Origin: Sternotherus odoratus
Lineage: Eukaryota; Chordata; Testudines; Kinosternidae
Direction of reading: 5' to 3'
Assembly (NCBI GenBank): GCA_032164245.1
Contig: JAVMKO010000009.1
Location: 82,316,712 to 82,380,711, forward strand
DNA length: 64,000 nucleotides
Shown here: piece after piece, positions 51,501 through 61,828 of the stretch
Layout: each line of letters opens with the position of its first letter
How positions within the stretch are numbered: position 1 is the stretch's first letter
The notes under the pieces: model-generated
What the model was told of the DNA's origin: nothing
The model's input: only the letters and a program-made list of their open reading frames with translations
Database searches by the model: none
Translations under genes and position numbers: made by a program

Positions 51501-51740
51501 GCAACACTGAAATGAAACCAGGGGCGGTTTGGATCTGGATCTCATTTTACCTGAAGCCCCAGCATTTCAAAATTGGAGCAGTAGGGAGACGCTGGACCAT
51601 AGTGGCAGCCTTTCAGGTGAGCAGTCAAAGAATTGTTGAGCAGGAGTCCTCTGTGACTGGATGATAAATATCTGACACCACAAAGAAACCCATCAAATAG
51701 GCCCTGAAGAGTTAGAAGTTAGAAAGGGAAATGACTTATC
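48569..51740. other. Gene-free sequence with one likely LINE scrap
   Basis: Around 49540-49765 the text (ctggctcccagtcagctcc ... aaaacttcctctttgaaaag) resembles an L2-type LINE 3' region, weakly. A possible CTCF site is at 51169-51181 (TCACTAGGTGGCA). No gene recognised. Confidence 0.35.
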
Positions 51741-51812
51741 GGGGTGAAATCCTGGCCCCTCTGAAGTCAATGGCAAAGTCCCTATTGACTTCAGTGGGTC
51801 CAGATCTCCACC
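51741..51812. repeat. Small palindromic repeat
   Basis: 'aatcctggcccctctgaagtcaatgg' (split by changes) and 'ctattgacttcagtggg' are inverted around a short centre, a form frequent in reptile DNA. Confidence 0.5.
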
Positions 51813-51887
51813 CTATAGTTATATCCTGCCAATTCAGGATTTTTCCCTAATGAACATTTTTCTTGTTCTTTGCCCTACTTATTATTA

Positions 51888-51990
51888 TTTGCATTAACAA
51901 TTATAACAATAACAATTATAATGCAGAAGTGCCTAGAAGCCAACTAGGTCAGGCTTCCATTCTGCTAAGGGCTGTACAAATATAGTAGGT
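51888..51990 (-). repeat. L2/CORE-SINE 3' tail
   Basis: (att)n followed by 'gtgcctagaagccaactagg' and 'gctaagggctgtacaaatat' is the inverse of the tail type seen at 32700-32780. Confidence 0.45.
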
Positions 51991-54900
51991 TAGTAAATAG
52001 ATCTCTCTGCTGTCACAGTTTCAGGGTAACTGCACTTGCATTTCCCCTCCATGGTCCCTTGAGGGAACCTAGGTAAGGTTTCAGGACTCCAACTGTCACC
52101 TTCCTTGAGCAGAGACCTGCATCCCTCTCCCTGGTGAGAGGGATTTTAAGGTTGCACGGCCCCCTTGCCACACACTGTGATATCTCCAGCGTGGCAGTCT
52201 GTGTGATGGCCAGCGCATGGGCTGTGATTGCTCTCAGAGAACCATGCCCAGCGTGTGCCAGCAGTAACAAATGACCATACAGTTCTTTCTTAGCAGAGAA
52301 CATTTATTCGGAGGATAAAAGTGTCGCAGAGAAAACAAAGAACAATAAAAATTCCCATACACCTACTAACTCCACCAGAAACCGTTCATCTTCCACCTGG
52401 GGAGGCTGGTAGGCTAATGTCTCTTCAGCAAGGGTCGTGGTCTCATTGGGACCAAAGGTCCTGTCTGTTTGCTGAGTCAAAAGGAAGACCCCACTTCTGT
52501 TTCTACTCAGCCTTTCTATATATCCCAAGTTCTTTCTTCCTCTCTTGGTCTCTGGAAAACCCAGTTTGAGCCGGTACATGCAAATCACCCGAGGAGGTGG
52601 CAGCTCCTTGGAATTGTTTATAGTCTTCACAATTTGCCTAAAACATCCCTCACTGCTTTTAGTTCCTGGAGGAGCTGTGATAGCCCTCCCTGAAGAGAGC
52701 AGAACACAATCCTACAGAAACCACTCATAAATGTAATACAACGGTCCCCAAAGATACTGCATGGGATTGAAAAACTTGCCACAACTACTTTAGAGTGTGC
52801 AATCCTGTCTAGATTTAAATGTCTCAAGTGATGCGTCTTCTGTCTATTCCCTTAGCCTCTTCCAGAGCCTATTGCTCAGTGGTACAGAGGGGGAAAGCAC
52901 AGAATCTGACCTCCAAGTTCAGTTTGCTGCAGTCTATGGAGTCATGTTATTATTTATTTGTGATTATATGGACAAACTGCTAGGTACTGTTGCGAATATT
53001 TAGGAACCCCGCAAGTCTCATATATTTCAACACCACTCATTATTCATCCAAAAATTCACACCAGAGCATGTTATTTGTTATTTTCCTGTTTAAAGGGTTC
53101 CAGCCATCCAATTAAAGAGCAGAAACAATAGCAAGTGACTTCAAAGCCCAGACAATACAAAAAACAAATCATCAAAGCAAAGTTTGTGAAAAGTCACAAT
53201 CTGAGAATTTGTTGTCTGAAATATTAGGTGAATACGTACATAGAATTAAGATGTTTGGAGAAAACCAGGCTCAGCTCACAAACAATCCACTACCCAGAAA
53301 AAGGGGCTACGTTCATGACCCGTATTTATGACCAATGGCTCTGCTGGGTAGCCAGAGTTAGCCTTTGAAGATCTGTTCTCAGCAAAATGGGATATCTGGT
53401 CACCCTGATCTAGGACCTGTGCATTGTGTTCAGTTCCCTTTTTTCTGGATGCCCATCTACATTTATACGCAGCTAAAACAAAACAAATTAAGCACATACT
53501 GGGTCAAATTCGCCCCAGGCACCACTCTCAGTAGATCTCAGCAGGGATGATTTCTGCCCATTATTTTTAAAATGAATACGAACAGGAGATTCTGCTTCTA
53601 CTGCCCACATCACCACCCTCATTGTAAATAATTAAAAGGAAACGGCCCCACCCCTCCCTGCTGCATGGAAGTGGCCGCTACTGGATTCCAGGCATGACCA
53701 CAAGGAGGGCAGCCCCTCCACGCTTTGAAAATCCAAGAGCAGGAGGGTTTGAATGACTTTGTCTTGCTGAGCTGGCACAAGCTGATGGAAAAAGAACACT
53801 GGCAGACATTCATTTTTACTGTACTGAGCCTACAGTGGAAATGAACTTTCTTACCACCAATGGGTGTTACACGGCATGAGCAGCTCACTTTGAGGGGGAC
53901 AAATGTAAGAAAGATGCAACCAACTTCTCTCTCTTGCCTTCGTTGCAGATAAATGGTAAACGCTGTTCCATTTTTATATACCATTTTCCAAAGATTGAAT
54001 AAGAATGCACCCTAAGTATAACTTCATTATACTGCCTCAGGCTTGGTAAGGTAAATACACATGCCTGCCAGACGCATTGTCGGAGTCCATTCCAGGGGGC
54101 ATAAAAGCATGTAACTGTCTCAGCTGAAAACTGTTAGCTAATGAATGATCCCAAGTAAATACAGAGACTGAAGACTGCTCTGTCTATCTGATATTAGTGC
54201 AGACTTTTATTGGGTAACAGGTCTCAAGTGGTACAGCCTGTTATAAAGATAGTTCCCAAGGTGGATTCACTGCCCTAGCAACATACCTGGGTCTAATGTG
54301 TTAGGTGTTATGGTTAATAAGAGTATTGGGGTTACAACTTACTCACCTTCTCCTGCAGAATGGTTACCTTTGTGCAGTTTGCACTGAGTAAAATATTAGA
54401 GTTAGTTAGTGGTGAATGACCTAACGGAGCATAGTTGGCTTGGAGTCTGAAACCACCATCCCTGCTGAGTGATGGCATCATCTTTCTTGCTAACTGGCAC
54501 CTTTCCACACCTTCTGTTCATGCACTACTACACAGGCTAATGCAGTTAGGGTGAGCTACAGAGAGCCAATGCTCAACAGGAGTTATCAAGATGCATCTCA
54601 GGGTATTTGCTGTGTTTGTACTGACACTCACCTGCACTGTTTCTTAAACAGCTCTTTGGTTCAAGAGAAAACATGTATTTTAATAACCTTAAGTTAGTTA
54701 CACAAACTCAGAAAAACAAGGACAGTTAAAGCAGAGGATCAAACTACATACTTAATGCACTTAGTTTAGACTACATAGTGTCATAGCACATGTATGTCCA
54801 TTTCCACTGCTCAGTGTATAGTACTGCCACAAAACTGGTATAAACCATGATGTTGCTACTTCAAAATAAAACATTTCGTACAGAAAAGCAAAAAATCTCT

Positions 54901-55829
54901 CTGCTTTCATTACGGAAAATACACAATGACTAAAAGCACAGGACCAAACTGATATTTTGCATCGTGTAATGATTTGTTTGGCTATGTTGATGCCGCCTAT
55001 AGGCAGCGGCTACGTTTAAAAAGTGATTCAATCAAGAATCAGACGATGGCAGAACAGGCGTCCAGAGGTGATATGCTGACCTTCTGAAAAGAACTGCCGC
55101 TCACCGGACAAAATAAGCACTTGCTCAAGAATCTCCCCCCGTGCGTCTGGACACGTAGAACTTACCACTTTATCTGTAACTCCAGCCTCTGGCGACTTAT
55201 AAACCATTACAAAGGGAACAAAGTCCACAAAATGCTTCATTAACTTAAATAAATATGTACCCAGTCCTGGAAGACCTCATTGTTTCTAAAACTCCCATTG
55301 CTGTCCGTGGACTGCACGATTAGCTGCAAAGGTGAAATTCCTCCCTGTGCAGAGGGCCAGCACAAACCTAATATGCCACATAAATGTTCAGTTGGCCTCA
55401 TGCTAACCCTTACACAGGGGCAAATTTCAGCCACAGTAAATCAGGCCACAACCTTTCTTCCCCCTGTGGCAAATGTGGGGATGCCTTTAATAACTGTTGT
55501 GACTGTATCTTGGCCTGCTATGGGTCATGGCCTTCTCTATACCGTATAAAGGAGTGGATACCTCACCTAGGGAAAGTGGGAGGAAACCCTTTCTAATAGT
55601 CCCCTTACAATTTACACCCAAGGTTTGTTAAGAGACAATACCAAAGCAAGTAGTTTTTGGCTCTAGACACAGGGGAGCCCTGAAGCCAGTTGAATAAGGC
55701 AGGCAGAGCCAGACAGAGTCATGCAGGAGACCCTGGGCTTGTTGGGAGAATGTGAGTGAGTTCTGTAGTTCTAGACAGGACAAGAAGGCAGGAGTCACTG
55801 CATTCATCTTTTCTGCAAATATCAAAAGG
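51991..55829. other. Gene-free sequence
   Basis: Unique-looking sequence. 53386-53407 (atatctggtcaccct) may be a scrap of the MITE at 38932. No gene recognised. Confidence 0.4.
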
Positions 55830-57620
55830 AAGAGAGGTGCCTCAGGTCAGACCACTTCATTTGAATTCATTCATCTGACAGTAGAAACCAGAGCCAAAGC
55901 TAATAGATTTTTATGATCATTTACAGACCACCACAGATAATTCAACATGTATATCAACAAGGCAATAGATGCAAAAGGCCCAAAATTCATCTTCTCACTT
56001 GCCTCTGTAGGATTTTCACAGGTCACCTCTGGTCCAATCCACGCAGACGGGCATATCCTAGACCTGATCTTCGGCCTAGATGTTAGGATAGAGGACATCA
56101 TAACCCAGCCACTCTCTTGGACAGACCATCATCTCATTAGGGAAATGGTCAGAGACCTTCTATTGCCCAGGCAACAAGACAGACCATTGATCTTGATTCA
56201 ACCATGATGACTCAGACTCCAACAACTTCAAAGGATAACAGCACCGTGCCTGCAGAACGAGGAGTGAAGTCCCTGGTGAATCATTACCTTTCTACACTAA
56301 CCTCAACCATTAACATGCTGCCCCCCCAAAACAGCCCCTTCCTCCCCATCGCCTACACAGGTCGCCTTGACTTTCTGACACCCTGCACTGGGTGAAAAGA
56401 GAGGGGTGGAAACCTGAGCACTGATGGCAGAAAACAAAGGCTGATTCAGACAGGATAATGCATAATGAATTTCTCAAAGCGGATGCTGAGGCTGTACTAT
56501 GGGCCAAGAGAACCTTCTTATCAGCCTCCACTCTGCTGCCAAATCCTGTCCCAAGCAGCTATCCCGGGGGCAAACCACATCAGCAATCCTGAATGCCTGA
56601 CTGCATCGGAGCTGAGCATCCAGCGCTGCAAAGAACTAGCATCTGACTGCACTGAAAAGATCATATACCTCTGAGAAGCTCTCTCCAACAGCCTGGATCC
56701 GCTCCTCCTGCATCGACCGACCCACAGCCCACCGGCATTCCCAGGGCTCAGAACAGTCACTCATCAAGAAGTTCTAGACACTCTAAAGGAGTCTGAACCC
56801 CCGTCTATGAACTTCCCGGCTTGTGAAAGAGTCGTGAACAACTGGTGCCACTCCTGACCAAAACAGCCAATGCCTCATTCAGAGAAGGAATTTCCCCTTC
56901 CTGCTTCAAACATGCAATAGTCCAAATAACTCTTAAGAAGGTCCCTGGATATTTCTGTCCCAGACCCATGTCAAACCTTCCAATCATGACCAAGCTCATA
57001 GGGAAGCTATATTGAAAGGCCAACTACAAGGTCACCTAAAAACTGAAGCTTACATTCTAGAGCTAATGCAATCTGGATTCAGGCTCGCACAGAGAACCGA
57101 AACTGCTTAAGTGCCATTGATGAATGATCTTCTGACAGAGGGCAGACATCCTCCTGGATCTTCCTGCTGCATTCAACAATACAGTAGACTCTCGATTATC
57201 CAGGATTGGGTTAACCAGGATGTGGATTAACCAGGATGTCAAAAAAATACACGTAACTCGCAGGGCCGGCTCTGGATTTGTTGCTGCCTCAAACACACAC
57301 ACAAAAAAACCCCAACAGGGCGCAGGGCAGCCAGTGAACCAACACCCCCTCCCACTGGCGCAGGGTGGCTAGTGAACCAACCCCCCCATATTTCCTAGGG
57401 ATGGTGATTATCTGGGATTTTATTAACCAGGATTAATTTTTTCCCTATCATCCTGGATAATCGAGAGTCTACTGTATTGACTATGAGATTCTGTCTCAGC
57501 TGACAGTGGTGGATGGTGTCCAGGGTAATGCACTAAAATGGTTTGAGTCCTTTCTGGAAGGACACTCCCAACAAATCGTGATGCCTTGCACCTCTACCAC
57601 TAGACTACATATGGGCATAC
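55830..57620 (+). pseudogene. Broken L2/CR1-clade LINE: endonuclease end and start of reverse transcriptase
   Basis: On + the frames give a Y-R-P-P-like block near 55920, then H-I-L-D-L-I-F-G-L-D-V and L-S-W-T-D-H-H-L-I (55990-56140), the last motif of the AP endonuclease. After frame breaks come S-F-R-E-G and C-F-K-H-A-I-V at 56870-56950 and the RT motif L-L-D-L-P-A-A-F-N at 57150-57178. It is split there by the Tigger insertion and resumes I-D-Y-E-I-L-S-Q-L, then A-L-K-W-F-E-S-F-L to about 57620. Many stops; the catalytic Asp in A-A-F-D is Asn. Dead, and truncated at both ends. Confidence 0.7.
57182..57474. mobile_element. Tigger-like MITE nested in the LINE reverse transcriptase
   Basis: TA on both sides (57180-57181, 57475-57476) and near-perfect ends CAGTAGACTCTCGATTATCC, inverted on the right. 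The interior repeats 'ttaaccaggat' and has two copies of 'gccagtgaaccaac'-like text. 293 bp, no transposase. Confidence 0.85.
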
Positions 57621-59540
57621 ATATTTGTTGTTCAACTCCCCCCCCCCCTTTTCATTTAATGGTTTATTCCAATTGCTAATGAAATACTTAGTTTTCAAAA
57701 GGCCATTGGTCACTATATCACTGGTCACAGGCTTCCACAGGGAGGACATGCAGGTGCCCGAAACCCATTTGGATTTGCAGGTTGGTACATAAGGAAGTGA
57801 CCCCAGTGTTTGGTCTAACTGGAAGAATTATAAGAGTCCACCACAATATAGGTCTTTTTCTGAGGAGGTGCATGTGAAAAACAGAAAGGCAATGGGGGAA
57901 GCTAGTCCTCTCTCCATGCCAGGCACCATCAGAGTCAGAGCTAAATTTTGTGGAGAACCTAACATCACATTTATATAAGCAACATTAGAAAGCTTGACAC
58001 AGAATCAATAGCTGCTGTCAATACTTCCATAAAAATGAAAAATGTGATTTAGGCTACTATTTTAGAGTCCCCTGGAAAAGGGGCTTGAAAAATTCATAAA
58101 CACAGGATGTTCCAGTAAAGCACAACAGAACTATAACTCAAGAGTTTTCTATAGGACAACTAGTGTGTTGGTGTCTGAACTAAGATAAACAAGGAAAACA
58201 GATGTTAGTGTGTTCTGAGTTATCCATGTGTTATCAGAAAAAAAACAAGTAGGGTGTTCTGAAGGATCCTTTAGGATGATATATACGGATTTTCCACCTG
58301 TTTCCACAGTTTACCTAATTGTTGTCATCTGTATGGATTGTTCAGAGTTTATTTGCTCTCATGGTTGTCCGCTTTTTTCCTTAAAGACACCGTGGAATAT
58401 TAACCAGTAAACTAACATATTAAAGGCTTTATGAAATATGGTTCAGATACTCTATAAGAATTAAGCCTGTCACTGATGTATTCTAGAATAAGTGAGATGC
58501 TTGGACAGTGGCCACAAAATCAAAAGGCAGGAGAGGGGAAAAGAGAATGCAAATGAAATGAAAAGAAGACATGGAAGAGAAAAAAGGGTTATCTTTATAG
58601 AAACAGAGAGCCAAGTTTATATTGTGGATAAGTAGAACACTGTGTGTGGATTCACACAGAGTAGCAGAAAGCAAACCAACCAAAGCTGGCACATTCAGGT
58701 ACGTACTCGTAGCCAGCTCTGACTGCAGTCACACAAACACCATGACCACTGATAGGAATCAAACTCCAGACCTTCAACAGCAAAAATCACACTTGAGCTA
58801 ACAGTGAAGAGATTTCTCCATGAATAGCAGCTGGGATCTGCCACTAGAGGGAGACATGATCACATGTGCTAGGCCTGCATAGTCTCCTTTGTGCAACTCT
58901 TTGGATAGGGAAAGTGCTAAATAAATGATGTTATGAGGATTTCTGGATCCTAAGCTGCCCCTGTGCAGGAAAAGGTGACAGTTCCTTCTTCCCTCACTAA
59001 ACACTACCAGAAATGACTTTCCTAAACCTTGGAATCCCAGTGAACATACCCAAAGGTCTTTACCGTGCAAAAATATCAACAACCAACATTTGAGGCCCCA
59101 CTGATGTGGAGTTTCAAGACAAAAAACTTTATCTTAGTGAGATAATTGTTTCCAGCACATTTGAATTATTTTCTATAAGAAGATGCTCTGCATCTGCGGT
59201 TGGCAGCATCTACACAAGACAACATAGGCTTCAAGCAGACCCTAACAACCAGCTACACCTCACCCTCTGCACAGCAGAGTTGCTTTGCAAGGCTATTCAC
59301 TGACCTCTGTTTCCATTGCTTACCACCTAGGCCCTGCACCAGGGATTATTGACTCCCCCTTACGATGTTTATTATCTTCAAACCTACTTGATACATTTCA
59401 AAAGGGGAAACAGATCCTTAAAACCACCCCAGGAAAGAGAATCAACCTAAGCCTTACTGTAAACGAGCCAGAAGTCCAACCCTGATCTCAATTGTTAAAG
59501 GGCATGAGCAGTTTCCTGCTTTCTGTGGAAGCCAGTAATG
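57621..59540. other. Gene-free sequence
   Basis: No feature recognised other than the CTCF-like site at 58841. Confidence 0.4.
58841..58854 (+). promoter_or_regulatory. Possible CTCF site
   Basis: CCACTAGAGGGAGA, preceded by 'ctg', matches the CTCF core except for A in place of C near the 3' side. Confidence 0.4.
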
Positions 59541-59548
59541 ACCTAGAG

Positions 59549-60332
59549 CAGCGGTTCTCAAACTAGTTGAGACGCGATCCCTTTTTGTGATCTGGCGGCG
59601 CGGCGCGACCCCCTCCGCCGAAAAGCTGCCGAATTACAAAAAAAACAAACCACGCATGCGCCCCGGTCTCCCGTCCCCGCCGCGGGCAGGCTGCTGGCTG
59701 CGCGCCGGTCCCCCGTCGCCGCCATGGGCGGGCTGCTGGGAGTGCCCCAGTCCCCCCTCCCCTCCGCGGGGGGGGGAGGGGGCTGCCGGCTGCGCGCCTG
59801 TCCCCCGTCGCCGCCGCGGGCGGGATGCTGGGAGCGCCCCGGTCCCCCGTCCCCGCCGCGGGGGGGCTGCCGGCTGCGCGCCGGCCCCCAGCCCGCCCAC
59901 TGCGGGGACCGGTGGCCGGCGCGCAGCCGGGAGCCCACCCACGGCGGGGACGGGGGACCGGCGCGCCCCTGCCCCAGTCGCCGCGAGTTGCGGCAGCAGG
60001 AGCTCGCGACCCCCCGGGGAGTCTACACAGTAGCTGCTCTCTACACATGTGTGACTGGTCAGCATAAGTACATTATGGCGCCAACCCTGTCACATACACC
60101 TGTATTTGTACAGGGTGCATGTGATGGGGTTGGCGCGATGATGTCATCACGCTGGGTACTCGTATGTGGGCGTATCTGCATGTGGGCGGACCCGCCTGGA
60201 GACGGATAGAGAAGCGGTGTCTCAGTTCCTAAGACCATCGGAAATATGTGTTTTCCGATGGTCTTAGGCGACCCCCGTGAAAGGGTCGTTCGACCCCCAA
60301 AGGGGTCGCGACCCACAGGTTGAGAACCGCTG
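59549..60332. mobile_element. hAT-type non-autonomous element with GC minisatellite
   Basis: Exact target copies ACCTAGAG (59541-59548 and 60333-60340) flank CAGCGGTTCTCAAAC and GTTGAGAACCGCTG. The middle (59650-59990) is a CpG-rich minisatellite with a 'gtcccccgtcgccgccgcgg' core. Right of it are an inverted pair around 60077-60137 and a perfect hairpin at 60228-60268. Confidence 0.88.
60228..60268. repeat. Perfect 17-bp hairpin inside the hAT element
   Basis: CCTAAGACCATCGGAAA (60228-60244) and its exact inverse (60252-60268) with a 7-nt loop. Confidence 0.85.
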
Positions 60333-60340
60333 ACCTAGAG

Positions 60341-60758
60341 TAACCCCACACCTGTAGGATGGGTTTGGGTCTTCCTGACAGTGAGCAAGATCACACATTG
60401 TCACAGCAGTGTTTCATAACCAGCAATATGGATGATTAAAATTACCATGCAAGTCATCTGATAGCAGGTGCTCCACATAAATTATTTATTGACTCTTTTG
60501 GGTAAGCTGTGTTTTTCAAATACCATGCCCGTGGCCACACACACGCAGCACCGTTGCTGGTTTGACAGCACTTCCTCAAATGCTCTGCTGTTAGCAACCG
60601 ACAAGGGCAAACAATACATCTCTCTGGATTATGTTTATCTAGAGTCACAAGTTAAGCAATACACTCTCAACAAGAGGTTTCAGCTGAGGCCATAGACAAA
60701 ATGGCTCTCCCTTGTGCAAATCGTGATGATGATGATGAAGACTTTTAATATCGGGACT
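60341..60758. other. Spacer between two hAT elements
   Basis: Contains a short (gat)n run near 60724-60738. Nothing else recognised. Confidence 0.4.
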
Positions 60759-60766
60759 CTCTAAAG

Positions 60767-61820
60767 CAGGGGTCTCAAACATGCGGCCCGGGGGCCGCAT
60801 GTGGCCCGCGAAGCCCTTCCCTGCGGCCCGCCAGGCTTCCTGTTCCCCCCCCCCCATAGCAGTTTGCGGGAGGGAGGGGCCAGAAGCAGAGGCTTCTCTG
60901 CTGCCTGGCTGGGCCACACGTGTTTCTAGCTCTGGACTTCCTATATTGCTCTTGCTTTGTTTGCCAAACAGCTGTTGGTGGTGCCTAGTGTTTTCCAGGA
61001 GGGAATGGGGAGCTGCGTGCTCAGAGGAGGAGGTGGGGCAGGGGTGGGACCTCTTGGAAGGGGTGAGGTGGGGGCGGAGCCGGGGCAGCAAGGGCGGGGT
61101 GTGTGTCAGTGGTGCGGCCCTCGGGCCAGTGCACTAGTCCTCATGGAAGGGGTGGAGTGGGGGCAGAGCCGGGGCAGCGAGGGTGTGTGTGTGTGTGTGT
61201 GTCAGTGGTGCGGCCCTCGGGCCAGTGCACTAGTCCTCATGGAAGGGGTGGAGTGGGGGCACAGCCGGGGCAGCGAGGGTGTGTGTGTGTGTGTGTGTCA
61301 GTGGTGCGGCCCTCGAGCCAGTGCACTAGTCCTCATGGAAGGGGTGGAGTGGGGGCACAGCCGGGGCAGCGAGGGTGTGTGTGTGTGTGTGTGTCAGTGG
61401 TGCGGCCCTCGAGCCAGTGCACTAGTCCTCATGGAAGGGGTGGAGTGGGGGCACAGCCGGGGCAGCGAGGGTATGTGTGTGTGTCAGTGGTGCGGCCCTC
61501 GAGCCAGTGCACTAGTCCTCATGGAAAGGGTGGAGTGGGGGCGGAGCCGGGGCAGCAAGGGCGGGGTCAGTGGTGCGGCCCTCGGGCCAGTGCACTAGTC
61601 CTCATGGAAGGGGTGGAGTGGGGGCACAGCCGGGGCAGCGAGGGTATGTGTGTGTGTCAGTGGTGCGGCCCTCGGGCCAGTGCACTAGTCCTCATGGAAG
61701 GGGTGGAGTGGGGGCACAGCCGGGGCAGCGAGGGTGTGTGTGTGTGTCAGTGGTGTGGCCCTCGGGCCAGTGCACTAGTCCTCATGCGGCCCTCGTGGTC
61801 ATTTGAGTTTGAGACCCCTG
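60767..61820. mobile_element. hAT-type non-autonomous element, long-array copy
   Basis: Exact target copies CTCTAAAG (60759-60766 and 61821-61828). Ends and left interior match 26207-26708 closely. The array inside has seven full units against about one in the sister, making this copy twice as long. Confidence 0.88.
61047..61790. repeat. Minisatellite with embedded (GT)n, 83-96-bp units
   Basis: 'tcatgga' starts at 61141, 61237, 61333, 61429, 61519, 61602 and 61692, ending at 61782: steps of 96, 96, 96, 90, 83, 90 and 90. The length steps follow the number of GT in each unit. Confidence 0.85.
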
Positions 61821-61828
61821 CTCTAAAG

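Noticed and set aside
59558..60209. Several 120-160-codon frames on both strands
   Set aside because: CpG-rich minisatellite inside a hAT element; frames overlap on both strands.
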